Notes under the pieces: model-generated | Told to the model about the DNA's origin: nothing | Seen by the model: the letters and a program-made list of their open reading frames with translations, nothing else | The model's database searches: none | In this document: in pieces, positions 29,069 through 37,131 of the stretch | Layout of the letters: each line of letters starts with the position of its first letter | Position numbering within the stretch: the first letter of the stretch is position 1 | From: Naumannella cuiyingiana | GTDB taxonomy: Bacteria > Actinomycetota > Actinomycetes > Propionibacteriales > Propionibacteriaceae | Assembly (NCBI RefSeq): GCF_013408305.1 | Contig: NZ_JACBZS010000001.1 | Span: 2,852,001 to 2,916,000, forward strand | DNA length: 64,000 bases | Direction: 5' to 3' | Program-made: the position numbers and the translations under genes

Positions 29069-30012
29069 GCACCGCAGTGGACCCCGGGACGAGCGGGGGA
29101 GTGGCCGGGGCCGAGGCGCCCCTGCTGTCGGCGGAGAATGTCACGATGCGCTTCGGCGGCCTGACCGCCGTCAGCGATGTCGCCATGGAGGTCTTCCCGC
29201 GCGAGATCGTCGGCCTGATCGGGCCGAACGGCGCGGGCAAGACCACCTTCTTCAACTGCCTGACCGGCCTGTACAAGCCGACCTCCGGGCGGGTGGTGCT
29301 GGACGGCAGGCAACTGACCTCCTCGCCGCGCAAGGTGGTCGAGGCCGGCATGGCGCGTACCTTCCAGAACATCCGGCTGTTCCAGAACATGACGGCGCTG
29401 GAGAACGTGATGGTCGGCCGGTACTGCCGGACCCGGACCGGCGCGATCAGTGCCATCACCCGCGCGTTCGGATTCAAGGCCGAGGAGGCCGCGACCCGGG
29501 CGAAGTCGCAGGAGCTGCTGGAGTTCGTCGGGCTCGGCGACTCCGCGGAGCACCTGGCGCGGAACCTGCCCTACGGCGACCAGCGCAGGCTGGAGATCGC
29601 CCGGGCCCTGGCGACCGAGCCGAAGGTCTTGTTGCTCGACGAGCCCACCGCTGGGATGAATCCGCAGGAGACCCGGCAGGCGGAGGAGTTGATCTTCAAG
29701 ATCCGCGACACCGGCCTGGCCGTGGTGGTGATCGAGCACGACATGCGATTCATCTTCAATCTCTGTGACCGGGTGCTCTGCCTCGTCCGGGGCAAGGTCC
29801 TGGTGGAGGGTACGCCGGAGGAGGTGCAGTCCGATCCGCGCGTGATCGAGGCCTATATCGGCACCAGCGCCGAGGCCGAGGCCGATCTGGCCGGCGACGA
29901 CCCGACACCACAGCGGGTCTCCGACCCGACACCACAGCGGGTCTCCGATCCGACACCGCAGCGGTTCTCCGACCGACCGACCGAGGGGAGCGAACGCGAT
30001 GGCGATGCTTGA
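29065..30012 (+). CDS. livG: Branched-chain amino acid ABC transporter ATP-binding protein LivG
   Basis: A 315-residue ATPase. Walker A is GPNGAGKTT, the signature is LPYGDQRRLEIARAL, and Walker B is VLLLDEPTAGMNP, with the LivG-type insertion region FQNIRLFQNMTALENVMVG. After the ATPase domain a tail of about 40 residues carries three near-identical copies of DPTPQR(V/F)S, an unusual addition. It overlaps livM by 4 bp and livF by 14 bp. Confidence 0.95.
   Translation: MSTAVDPGTSGGVAGAEAPLLSAENVTMRFGGLTAVSDVAMEVFPREIVGLIGPNGAGKTTFFNCLTGLYKPTSGRVVLDGRQLTSSPRKVVEAGMARTFQNIRLFQNMTALENVMVGRYCRTRTGAISAITRAFGFKAEEAATRAKSQELLEFVGLGDSAEHLARNLPYGDQRRLEIARALATEPKVLLLDEPTAGMNPQETRQAEELIFKIRDTGLAVVVIEHDMRFIFNLCDRVLCLVRGKVLVEGTPEEVQSDPRVIEAYIGTSAEAEADLAGDDPTPQRVSDPTPQRVSDPTPQRFSDRPTEGSERDGDA
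29899..29970 (+). repeat. 24-bp tandem repeat at the 3' end of livG
   Basis: Three 24-bp units starting at 29899, 29923 and 29947 encode DPTPQRVS, DPTPQRVS and DPTPQRFS in frame. The units differ at only a few positions, suggesting recent duplication. Confidence 0.85.
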
Positions 30013-30712
30013 GGTGCACGGCCTGGAGGTCGCCTACGGCCGGGTCAAGGCCGTCAAGGGCATCGACTTCTCCGTCGAGGAGGGGCAGGTGGTGACGCTG
30101 CTCGGCACCAACGGGGCGGGCAAGACGACCACCCTGCGTACCCTGTCCGGGCTGTTGCAGCCGTCGGCCGGCGAGATCTGGTTCGACGGCAAGCGGATCG
30201 ACGGGATGGCTGCCCACAAGGTGGTCCAGGGCGGCTTGGCGCAGTCGCCGGAGGGACGACGGATCTTCCCCCGGCTGAGCGTCGAGGACAACCTGATGCT
30301 CGGCGCGTTCGCCCGCCGCGACCGCGCCGGGGTGCAGGCGGACCTGGCCCGCGTGTTCGATCTGTTCGAGGTGCTGAAGGAACGACGCAAGCAGTCGGCC
30401 GGCACGTTCTCCGGCGGTGAGCAGCAGATGCTGGCGATGGGTCGCGCGCTGATGAGCCGGCCGCGGCTGCTGATGCTGGACGAGCCGTCGATGGGCCTGT
30501 CGCCGCTGATGATGCAGCGGATCATGTCGACCATCGCCGAGCTGCAGTCCGAGGGGGTGACGATCCTGCTGGTCGAGCAGAACGCCCAGGCGGCGCTGTC
30601 GCTCGCCGACAAGGGCTATGTGCTCGAGGTCGGCTCGATCGCCTTCTCCGACACCGGCCAGAATCTGCTCTCCGACGACCGGGTCCGCAAGGCCTATCTC
30701 GGCGAGGACTGA
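29999..30712 (+). CDS. livF: Branched-chain amino acid ABC transporter ATP-binding protein LivF
   Basis: A 237-residue ATPase and the last gene of the liv operon. Walker A is GTNGAGKTT, the signature FSGGEQQMLAMGRAL, and Walker B LLMLDEPSMGLSP, followed by ILLVEQNAQAAL, as in LivF. It overlaps livG by 14 bp, with an in-frame second ATG at 30005 as an alternative start. With livK, H, M and G it makes a complete importer. Confidence 0.96.
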   Translation: MAMLEVHGLEVAYGRVKAVKGIDFSVEEGQVVTLLGTNGAGKTTTLRTLSGLLQPSAGEIWFDGKRIDGMAAHKVVQGGLAQSPEGRRIFPRLSVEDNLMLGAFARRDRAGVQADLARVFDLFEVLKERRKQSAGTFSGGEQQMLAMGRALMSRPRLLMLDEPSMGLSPLMMQRIMSTIAELQSEGVTILLVEQNAQAALSLADKGYVLEVGSIAFSDTGQNLLSDDRVRKAYLGED

Positions 30713-30744
30713 CCGCGCCCGAACGCATTGTCGGTGCCGATCGC

Positions 30745-30750
30745 TAGAGT
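30745..30750 (+). promoter_or_regulatory. -10 element for a leaderless polA transcript
   Basis: TAGAGT is followed by six bases and the polA GTG. No ribosome-binding site precedes the start. Confidence 0.6.
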
Positions 30751-30756
30751 CGATCC

Positions 30757-33495
30757 GTGGTGAAAGCGACGACTCCCAGCGCGGGCAATGGCGACGGTGC
30801 GGCGCAGCGGCCGAAGCTGCTGCTGATCGACGGGCACTCGATCGCCTACCGGGCGTTCTTCGCCCTGCCGGTGGAGAATTTCGCCACCCGCACGGGCCAG
30901 CACACCAACGGGGTGTTCGGCTTCACCTCGATGTTGATCAATGTGCTGCGCGACGAGCAGCCGACCCACCTTGCGGTCGCCTTCGACGTGTCGCGGCAGA
31001 CGTTCCGCTCGGAGCTGTACGCCGACTACAAGGCCAACCGGAGCAGCTCGCCGGACGAGTTCAAGGGCCAGGTCCAGTTGATCAAGGAGGTGCTGGACGC
31101 GCTCAACGTCAGTCATGTGGAGCTGGAGGGCTTCGAGGCCGACGACATCATCGCGACGCTGGCCACCACGGCGTCGGCGGCCGGAGCCGAGGTGCTGATC
31201 GCCACCGGCGACCGCGACGCGATGCAACTGGTGACCGACTCGGTGACGGTGCTCTATCCGCGCAAGGGGGTGTCCGATCTCGCCCGGATGACCCCGCAGG
31301 CCGTCGAGGAGCGCTACCTGGTCGCCCCGGAGCGCTATCCCGATCTGGCCGCGCTGGTCGGGGAGAGCAGCGACAACCTGCCCGGCGTGCCCAAGGTCGG
31401 GCCGAAGACCGCGGCCAAATGGCTGGGCGAGTGGGGAGACCTGGAGACGCTGCTGGCGCATGCCGACCAGATCAAGGGGGTCGCCGGGCAGAACCTGCGC
31501 GATCACCTGGAGTCCGTCCGGCTGAACCGCCGGGTCAACGCCGTGGTCCGCGACCTCGAGCTCGCCGTCGCGCTGCCCGATCTGGAGCGTCGGGCGTGGG
31601 ACCGGGAGGCGACGCACACGCTGTTCGACGCCCTCGAGTTCCGGGTGCTGCGCGACCGGCTGTTGGAGAGCCTGCCGGACGAGGAGGCCGCGCCCGAGGG
31701 CGGCTTCGAGCTGACCGGGGTGCGCCTGGGCGAGGGCGAGGTGGCGGGCTGGCTCGACGAGCACGCCGCCGCCGAGCGCACCGGCGTCGAGGTGCTCGGC
31801 ACCTGGGGATCGGGCACGGGGCAGGTGCACATCGTGGCGCTGGCCTCGGCCGACGGCTCCGGCGCCTGGGTGGATGCGACCGAGCTCGGGCCCGCCGACG
31901 AGCGCGCGCTGGCCGACTGGCTTGCCGATCCCGACCGGCCGAAGGCGCTGCACGGAGCCAAGGGTCCACTGCTCGCGGCCTGGGCGCGGGGGTGGGATCT
32001 GCGCGGCATCGTGTCCGACACCGAGCTTGCGGCGTACCTGTTGAAGCCCGACCAGCGCACCTTCGACCTGGCCGATCTGGTGTTGCGCCACCTCAAGCGC
32101 GAGCTGGCGGTGGACACGCCCGAGATCGGCGTCGACACCGACCAGGCGACCCTGTTCGCCGACACCGAGACCTCGACCTCCGAGGCGGCGGCCCAGGCGG
32201 CGATGGTCCGGGCGCGGGCCGTGATCGACCTGTCCGTCGCCCTCGACGAACAACTCGCCGCGCGCGGCAACTCGCACCTGCTGACCGATGTCGAGCTGCC
32301 GCTGGAGCGGACGCTGGCGACGATGGAGAAGGCGGGCATTGCCGTCGACACCGACTATCTGGCGGGCCTGGAGTCGGAATTCGACGCCGCCGTGCGCGAT
32401 GCCGCGCAGCGGGCCTACGACGTGCTCGGCAAGGAGGTGAATCTCGGCTCGCCGAAGCAGTTGCAGGTGGTGCTGTTCGACGAGCTGGGGATGCCGAAGA
32501 CCAAACGCACCCGCACCGGATGGACCACCGACGCCGATGCGCTGCAGCAGCTCTTCGCGAAGACCGAGCACCCGTTCCTGGCCCACCTGCTGGCCCACCG
32601 CGACGCGATCCGGCTGCGGCAGACCGTCGAGGGCCTGCTGAAGGCGGTCACCGACGACGGCCGGATCCACACCACCTATCTGCAGACGATCGCCGCGACC
32701 GGCCGGCTGTCCAGCACCGAGCCGAACCTGCAGAACATCCCGATCCGGACCGACGAGGGCCGCCGGATCCGCCGGGCCTTCGTAGTCGGCGACGGATTCG
32801 ACTCGCTGCTGACGGCCGACTACTCCCAGATCGAGATGCGGATCATGGCGCACGCCTCCGAGGATGCCGACCTGATCGAGGCATTCCGGTCGGGCGAGGA
32901 CTTCCACACCATCACCGCCGCCAAGGTGTTCGACCTCGCCCCCGACGCGATCGGCACGACCGAGCGCGCCCGGATCAAGGCGATGAACTACGGCCTGGCC
33001 TACGGCCTGAGCGCGTTCGGCCTGAGTCAGCAGCTCAAGATCGACACCTCCGAGGCGAAGGCGCTGATGGAGGAGTATTTCGAGCGATTCGGCGGGGTAC
33101 GCGACTACCTGCGATCGCTGGTCGACGGGGCGCGACGCACGGAGTACACGGAGACGCTGCTCGGGCGGCGCCGGTACCTGCCCGATCTGATGAGCTCCAA
33201 CCGCCAGCGCCGCGAGATGGCCGAGCGGATGGCGCTGAATGCTCCGATCCAGGGGTCGGCCGCCGACATCATCAAGATCGCCATGCTCGACGTCGAGCAG
33301 GCGATCGCGGACGCGGGGCTGCGCAGCCGGATGCTGCTCCAGGTGCACGACGAGTTGGTCTTCGAGGTGGCCCCGGGCGAGCGCGATTCGCTCGAGACGC
33401 TCGTGCGCGACAAGATGGGACACGCCGTCGAGCTGACAGTGCCGCTGGATGTTTCCGTCGGAGCCGGTAGGTCGTGGTTCGACGCCGCGCACTGA
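30757..33495 (+). CDS. polA: DNA polymerase I
   Basis: A 912-residue repair and Okazaki-processing polymerase. The N-terminal 5'-3' exonuclease domain (about residues 20-310) has LLLIDGHSIAYRAFFA and EGFEADDIIATLA. The middle domain corresponds to the 3'-5' exonuclease but lacks the DxE metal-binding residues, so proofreading is probably absent, as in other actinobacteria. The polymerase domain shows motif A (TADYSQIEMR), motif B (RIKAMNYGLAYG) and motif C (QVHDELVFE). Translation probably starts at a leaderless GTG. Confidence 0.97.
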   Translation: MVKATTPSAGNGDGAAQRPKLLLIDGHSIAYRAFFALPVENFATRTGQHTNGVFGFTSMLINVLRDEQPTHLAVAFDVSRQTFRSELYADYKANRSSSPDEFKGQVQLIKEVLDALNVSHVELEGFEADDIIATLATTASAAGAEVLIATGDRDAMQLVTDSVTVLYPRKGVSDLARMTPQAVEERYLVAPERYPDLAALVGESSDNLPGVPKVGPKTAAKWLGEWGDLETLLAHADQIKGVAGQNLRDHLESVRLNRRVNAVVRDLELAVALPDLERRAWDREATHTLFDALEFRVLRDRLLESLPDEEAAPEGGFELTGVRLGEGEVAGWLDEHAAAERTGVEVLGTWGSGTGQVHIVALASADGSGAWVDATELGPADERALADWLADPDRPKALHGAKGPLLAAWARGWDLRGIVSDTELAAYLLKPDQRTFDLADLVLRHLKRELAVDTPEIGVDTDQATLFADTETSTSEAAAQAAMVRARAVIDLSVALDEQLAARGNSHLLTDVELPLERTLATMEKAGIAVDTDYLAGLESEFDAAVRDAAQRAYDVLGKEVNLGSPKQLQVVLFDELGMPKTKRTRTGWTTDADALQQLFAKTEHPFLAHLLAHRDAIRLRQTVEGLLKAVTDDGRIHTTYLQTIAATGRLSSTEPNLQNIPIRTDEGRRIRRAFVVGDGFDSLLTADYSQIEMRIMAHASEDADLIEAFRSGEDFHTITAAKVFDLAPDAIGTTERARIKAMNYGLAYGLSAFGLSQQLKIDTSEAKALMEEYFERFGGVRDYLRSLVDGARRTEYTETLLGRRRYLPDLMSSNRQRREMAERMALNAPIQGSAADIIKIAMLDVEQAIADAGLRSRMLLQVHDELVFEVAPGERDSLETLVRDKMGHAVELTVPLDVSVGAGRSWFDAAH

Positions 33496-33505
33496 GGAGA
33501 GCACG

Positions 33506-34837
33506 ATGTCAGCCGAGCACCCCGGACCGGATCCGGCGCCGCGCCACCGCGACCTGAGTCGCGTGCTGCCGTCATGCTTCGGGGTGGCCGGGCTGGTGGT
33601 CGGGGTGGTGCTGCTGTGGGGTCAGCACCTGCCGTTGATGGCGCGCGGTGCGTCGATCGGTCTGATCGCGTCGGTGGTCTGCGGCGTCGCGGCCGCCGTG
33701 GCGTACCCGGTCGAGCGGGCGCGGGCCAACCGTCGCCCGGAGCTGGCCTGGCGTCGGCACCAGCCCACCACGCGCTGGCACCTCGATGTGGTGGTGCTGA
33801 CGCTGGCGCACGCGCTGATCGCGTGGCTGCTGTGCCTGGGCGTCTTCGGGCTGTTCCAGCAGGGCTTCTACGATCTCACCCTCGATCCGGTGGCGGGCGC
33901 GTTGTTGATCATGGTCGCGGCCTTCGTGGCGGCCGTGCTGGCCCAGTACTCGGCCACCATCACCAGCACCGTGCACCTGGCCAGCGTGCTGATCACGATG
34001 CTGGCGACGGGCTGCATCGGCGCCATGTTGATCGCCCGCGACTCGACGTGGTGGCAGCGCGACTTCTCCCAGCTCGGCGGGATGGGCAGCTTCGGGGCGC
34101 TGACGCTGAATGTCACGCTCGTGCTCTCCGGCATCGCCGTCGTGGTGCTGGTGGACTACCTGGACCACGATCTGCGCCGGCATGCCGCCCAGGTGCGGCC
34201 GGGCGGCCGGCGCCTGCTGCGCTGGCTGCTCGGCGGGGCGGGCGTGCTGATGGTCCTGATCGGCGCGATCCCGGTCAGCACCTCCCGCCCGGTGCATGTC
34301 GCCTTCGCCATGGCGATGGCGCTGACCCTGGTCCTGTTGATGGCGCTGACTCCGATCAAGGTGCTCGGCCTCGACCGCGGATTCGTCTGGGCCTCCGGCG
34401 GTGCGGTCGGCATCGTGGTCGCCGCGATCTTCCTCAGCCGGGTCGTCGGCTACTTCACCTGGACCGCCGTGGAGGTCGTGTCGGCAACCGTGATCTTCTC
34501 CTGGGTGACCGTCTTCGTCCGGCGGGTCGCCGCCCTCGATGCACACCCGGCTCCCGCTGTGGAGGGCGGTGGCACCTCGGACGCCGCGATGGGAGGCGCC
34601 GCCGTCGAGGCCCGCGAGCGCAACGGCGCCTCGGCCGGTAGACGCGACGGTGCGGCGGCTGGCGGGCGTGACGGTGCGGCGGCTGGCGGGCGTGACGGCG
34701 CTGCGGCCAGCAGGCGTGACGGCGCCCCGGCCAGCAGGCGTGACGGCGCCCCTGCCGGCAAATCTGCGCAAGGGGCGGCGGCGCAGGGGGCGGCGGCGCA
34801 GCCCGACCCGTCGCACCGCAACGCCGCCCGCCACTGA
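33506..34837 (+). CDS. Multi-pass membrane protein of unknown function with repeat tail
   Basis: A 443-residue protein I do not recognise. After a short polar N-terminus come about ten hydrophobic segments (residues about 20-340), separated by short loops, one containing WWQRDFSQLGGMGSFG. From about residue 345 the protein is a low-complexity Ala/Gly/Arg tail with five in-frame RDGA-type octapeptide repeats and a final His/Arg-containing end. Ten bases separate it from polA, with GAGGAG before the ATG. No catalytic motif is visible. A transporter or envelope protein are both possible. Confidence 0.8.
   Translation: MSAEHPGPDPAPRHRDLSRVLPSCFGVAGLVVGVVLLWGQHLPLMARGASIGLIASVVCGVAAAVAYPVERARANRRPELAWRRHQPTTRWHLDVVVLTLAHALIAWLLCLGVFGLFQQGFYDLTLDPVAGALLIMVAAFVAAVLAQYSATITSTVHLASVLITMLATGCIGAMLIARDSTWWQRDFSQLGGMGSFGALTLNVTLVLSGIAVVVLVDYLDHDLRRHAAQVRPGGRRLLRWLLGGAGVLMVLIGAIPVSTSRPVHVAFAMAMALTLVLLMALTPIKVLGLDRGFVWASGGAVGIVVAAIFLSRVVGYFTWTAVEVVSATVIFSWVTVFVRRVAALDAHPAPAVEGGGTSDAAMGGAAVEARERNGASAGRRDGAAAGGRDGAAAGGRDGAAASRRDGAPASRRDGAPAGKSAQGAAAQGAAAQPDPSHRNAARH
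34643..34762 (+). repeat. Five 24-bp tandem repeats in the membrane protein tail
   Basis: Five units of 24 bp start at 34643, 34667, 34691, 34715 and 34739. Units 1 and 2 are nearly identical (RDGAAAGG), and the later ones drift to RDGAAASR, RDGAPASR and RDGAPAGK. The repeat is in frame, so expansion or contraction would keep the protein open. Confidence 0.85.
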
Positions 34838-35082
34838 CGCTCCGCAACGCCGCCTGACTCTCCGGGCCTCGCCTGACTCCCCTCGCGCCGCCTGAACTCC
34901 CCTCGCGCCGCCTGACTCTCCGTGCGCCGCCCGGCGTCGCTACGCGCTCCCCGTCCCGAATTGTTTCCGCAGTTATGCCCGCTCTGGAGCGGACTTGAGG
35001 GCATCAGCTACGGGAGAAATTGCGGCTCCGGTACGGGGCTCCGGAATCGGGCGGGACACGGACCTCGCCGATCGTGCCCGGA
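34838..35082. other. Gene-free stretch with degenerate direct repeats
   Basis: About 245 bp between the membrane protein and the terminator below. It contains two near-exact copies of CTCCCCTCGCGCCGCCTGA (from about 34877 and 34897) and several looser GCCGCCTGACTC copies. No conserved open frame or RNA is visible. It looks like decayed repeat sequence derived from the neighbouring Ala-rich tail. Confidence 0.5.
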
Positions 35083-35128
35083 CACGACAAGGGGCGCCGG
35101 TCACGGATGACCGGCGCCCCTTGTTGTG
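35083..35128. terminator. Bidirectional terminator between converging genes
   Basis: A 21-bp stem with one mismatch (CACGACAAGGGGCGCCGGTCA against its complement) and a four-base CGGA loop. It follows the leftward MFS gene and the rightward membrane protein gene and could serve both. On the plus strand it ends in TTGTTGTG. Confidence 0.8.
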
Positions 35129-35142
35129 CGCGTCAGTGCGCG

Positions 35143-36675
35143 TCAGTGCGCGGGCGGTGCCTCGGCGGCCGGTACACCGTCGCCCACCGGACCGCTCGCG
35201 GCGGCGACGGGCTCGGTGGGCTTGCCCCGGCCCAGCGCCAGCACCAGCGGGACGGCCAGCAGCGCGATCACCGCGCCGACGCTCATCGCCGTCTCGAAGC
35301 CGGCGGCCTGCGGGCCGGCGGCGGCCGGGTCGCCGGTCGCGCCGGCGGTGGCCACCGCGACCGTCGCCGAGACCGTGACCAGCAGGGCCGTGCCGGCGGC
35401 ACCGGCGACCTGCTGCAGCGAGCCGAGCCACGCGCTGCCGTGCGGGTACAGATGCGGGGGCAGATCGTTCAGCGCCGTGGTGAACATCGGCGTGAACAGC
35501 ATCGACAGGCCGACCATCAGCGCGATGTGCGCCGCGACGATCATCCACACCGGCGTCGATTCCCCGGCCCGGCTGAAGGCGAACAGCGAGGCCGCGAGCA
35601 GCAGCGTGCCCGGCAGCGCCAGCACCCGCGGGCCGAACCGGTCGAAGATCCGCCCGACGACCGGCCCACTCAGGCCCATCACGATGCCGCCCGGCAGCAC
35701 GACCAGGCCGGCCTGCAGCGGCACCAGCCCGAGCACCCCCTGCAGGTAGAGCGGGAGCAGGATCGCGGTGCCCATCAGCCCGGCGAAGGCGATCACCATC
35801 ACCGCCAGGCCGAGCCCGAACCGCCGATGCCGGAAGGTACGCAGGTCCAGCAGCGGGGCGCCGGTGCGACGCTGCAACTGCAACTGCCGACCCATGAACA
35901 GCGCCACGCCGACCACACCGATCGCCGCCGACACCCAGATCGGTACGCCACCGCCGCTCGACTCACCGATCTGGCTCAGGGTGTAGACGATCCCGCCGAA
36001 ACCGAGCACCGCGAGCGGGATCGACACGGCGTCGAAGGTGCCGCCGCCGGACTCGCCGACATTGACCAGCTTCACGATGCCGAGGATCAGCATCGTCAGG
36101 GCGATCGGGACCATCACACCGAAGATCGCGCGCCAGGTGCCGAATCCCTGCAGGATCAGCCCGGAGGCCGTGGGGCCGAGGGCCGGCGCCAGCGACATCA
36201 CGATGGTGATGTTGCCCATCATCGCGCCGCGGCGCTGCATCGGCACCAGGTTGAGGATCGTGGTCATCAGCAGCGGCATCATCACCGCGGTGCCCGAGGC
36301 CTGCACGATGCGCCCGGCCAGCAGCACGGGGAAGTTGGGGGCCGCGAGCGCGATGACGGTGCCCGTCGTGAACAGGGTCATCGCCGTGATGAAGACGGTG
36401 CGGGTGCTGAACCGCTGGATCACCCAGCCGGTCAGCGGGATGACCACGGCCATGGTCAGCATGAACGCGGTGGAAAGCCACTGGCCGGTCCGCTCGTCGA
36501 CGCCCAGGTCCAGCATCAGCGGGCGCAGCGCATTGGCCATGATCGTCTCGTTGAGGATGACGACGAATGCCGCCGCGAGCATCAGGCCGATCACCAGCAG
36601 GTCGCCCGGGGGTGTGCGGCCGGTATCGGGTTCATTCGTGGGTACGTCGCCGGCGTGGGACGTGTCGAGGGACAT
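35143..36675 (-). CDS. MFS drug efflux transporter, DHA2 (14-helix) family
   Basis: A 510-residue major facilitator with 14 predicted helices. It begins after a 30-residue polar N-terminus with LVIGLMLAAAFVVILNETIM. The conserved segments include WLSTAFMLTMAVVIPLTGW, RIVQASGTAVMMPLL and GPTASGLILQ, where motif C (GxxxGPxxGG-like) is degenerate. This family exports cationic drugs and antiseptics using the proton gradient, and LfrA and EmrB are named examples. The ATG at 36675 has GGAAGG upstream. No adjacent TetR regulator is present. The substrate is unknown. Confidence 0.9.
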   Translation of the reverse strand: MSLDTSHAGDVPTNEPDTGRTPPGDLLVIGLMLAAAFVVILNETIMANALRPLMLDLGVDERTGQWLSTAFMLTMAVVIPLTGWVIQRFSTRTVFITAMTLFTTGTVIALAAPNFPVLLAGRIVQASGTAVMMPLLMTTILNLVPMQRRGAMMGNITIVMSLAPALGPTASGLILQGFGTWRAIFGVMVPIALTMLILGIVKLVNVGESGGGTFDAVSIPLAVLGFGGIVYTLSQIGESSGGGVPIWVSAAIGVVGVALFMGRQLQLQRRTGAPLLDLRTFRHRRFGLGLAVMVIAFAGLMGTAILLPLYLQGVLGLVPLQAGLVVLPGGIVMGLSGPVVGRIFDRFGPRVLALPGTLLLAASLFAFSRAGESTPVWMIVAAHIALMVGLSMLFTPMFTTALNDLPPHLYPHGSAWLGSLQQVAGAAGTALLVTVSATVAVATAGATGDPAAAGPQAAGFETAMSVGAVIALLAVPLVLALGRGKPTEPVAAASGPVGDGVPAAEAPPAH

Positions 36676-36976
36676 GATTGCCTTCCCGAAGGGTTCGAGC
36701 CGACGGACTGCCGCCGGTGATGCAAAGCTAGGCCCCGGCGCCGACACAGGGCATCTCCGATCTTGCCTTCTGCAAACCGCCGCAGCACCTGTGCCAACAC
36801 CCACGCTAGTCCCCGCATTCCCGACGCTGCATCCGGATTTCGGCGCGGGTGTCCCGGGGTCCACCGACGCGGATCCACCGCGGGCCGACACGCGGGCCGC
36901 GGCGAGCCGGCGCGACGGCGTACCTCCCCTAGGCTCGAGGGGAGCGGGACGCCCAGTTCCGCCGATGGTCTCGTGT
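36676..36976. other. Divergent intergenic region between MFS gene and rpsA
   Basis: About 300 bp without a supported gene. It must hold the MFS promoter on the minus strand. I see no strong -35/-10 pair or operator there. Confidence 0.4.
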
Positions 36977-37006
36977 TTGCCCGACTCCGACCGGGGCGGA
37001 TAGACT
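36977..37006 (+). promoter_or_regulatory. rpsA promoter
   Basis: TTGCCC (36977-36982) and TAGACT (37001-37006) are 18 bp apart, giving a predicted 5' UTR of about 120 bases. The leader is long enough to hold regulatory structure, but I see no recognisable class. Confidence 0.6.
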
Positions 37007-37131
37007 TGCCGGGCGCTGTGGCCTGCGCAGACTCAGACCGAGCAGGCTGCGCTCGCCGGCCGCCCGTCGGCGGCGAAATCGGATCCGCGGCGCGCCCAAC
37101 ATTTGCAGACCATCAATCGGAGCCCTACTAC

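Noticed and set aside
29899-29970. 24-bp repeats as CRISPR or attachment site
   Set aside because: The units are contiguous, in frame and encode part of LivG, with no spacers, integrase or duplicated tRNA end.
34838-35082. Small genes in the gap after the repeat-tailed membrane protein
   Set aside because: Short frames exist on both strands but are low-complexity Arg/Pro/Ser with no ribosome-binding site, and arise from degenerate direct repeats.
36676-37131. Upstream extension of the rpsA or MFS reading frames
   Set aside because: Both frames stay open into the gap, but the added residues have no family similarity, and good ribosome-binding sites mark the internal ATG codons at 37132 and 36675.
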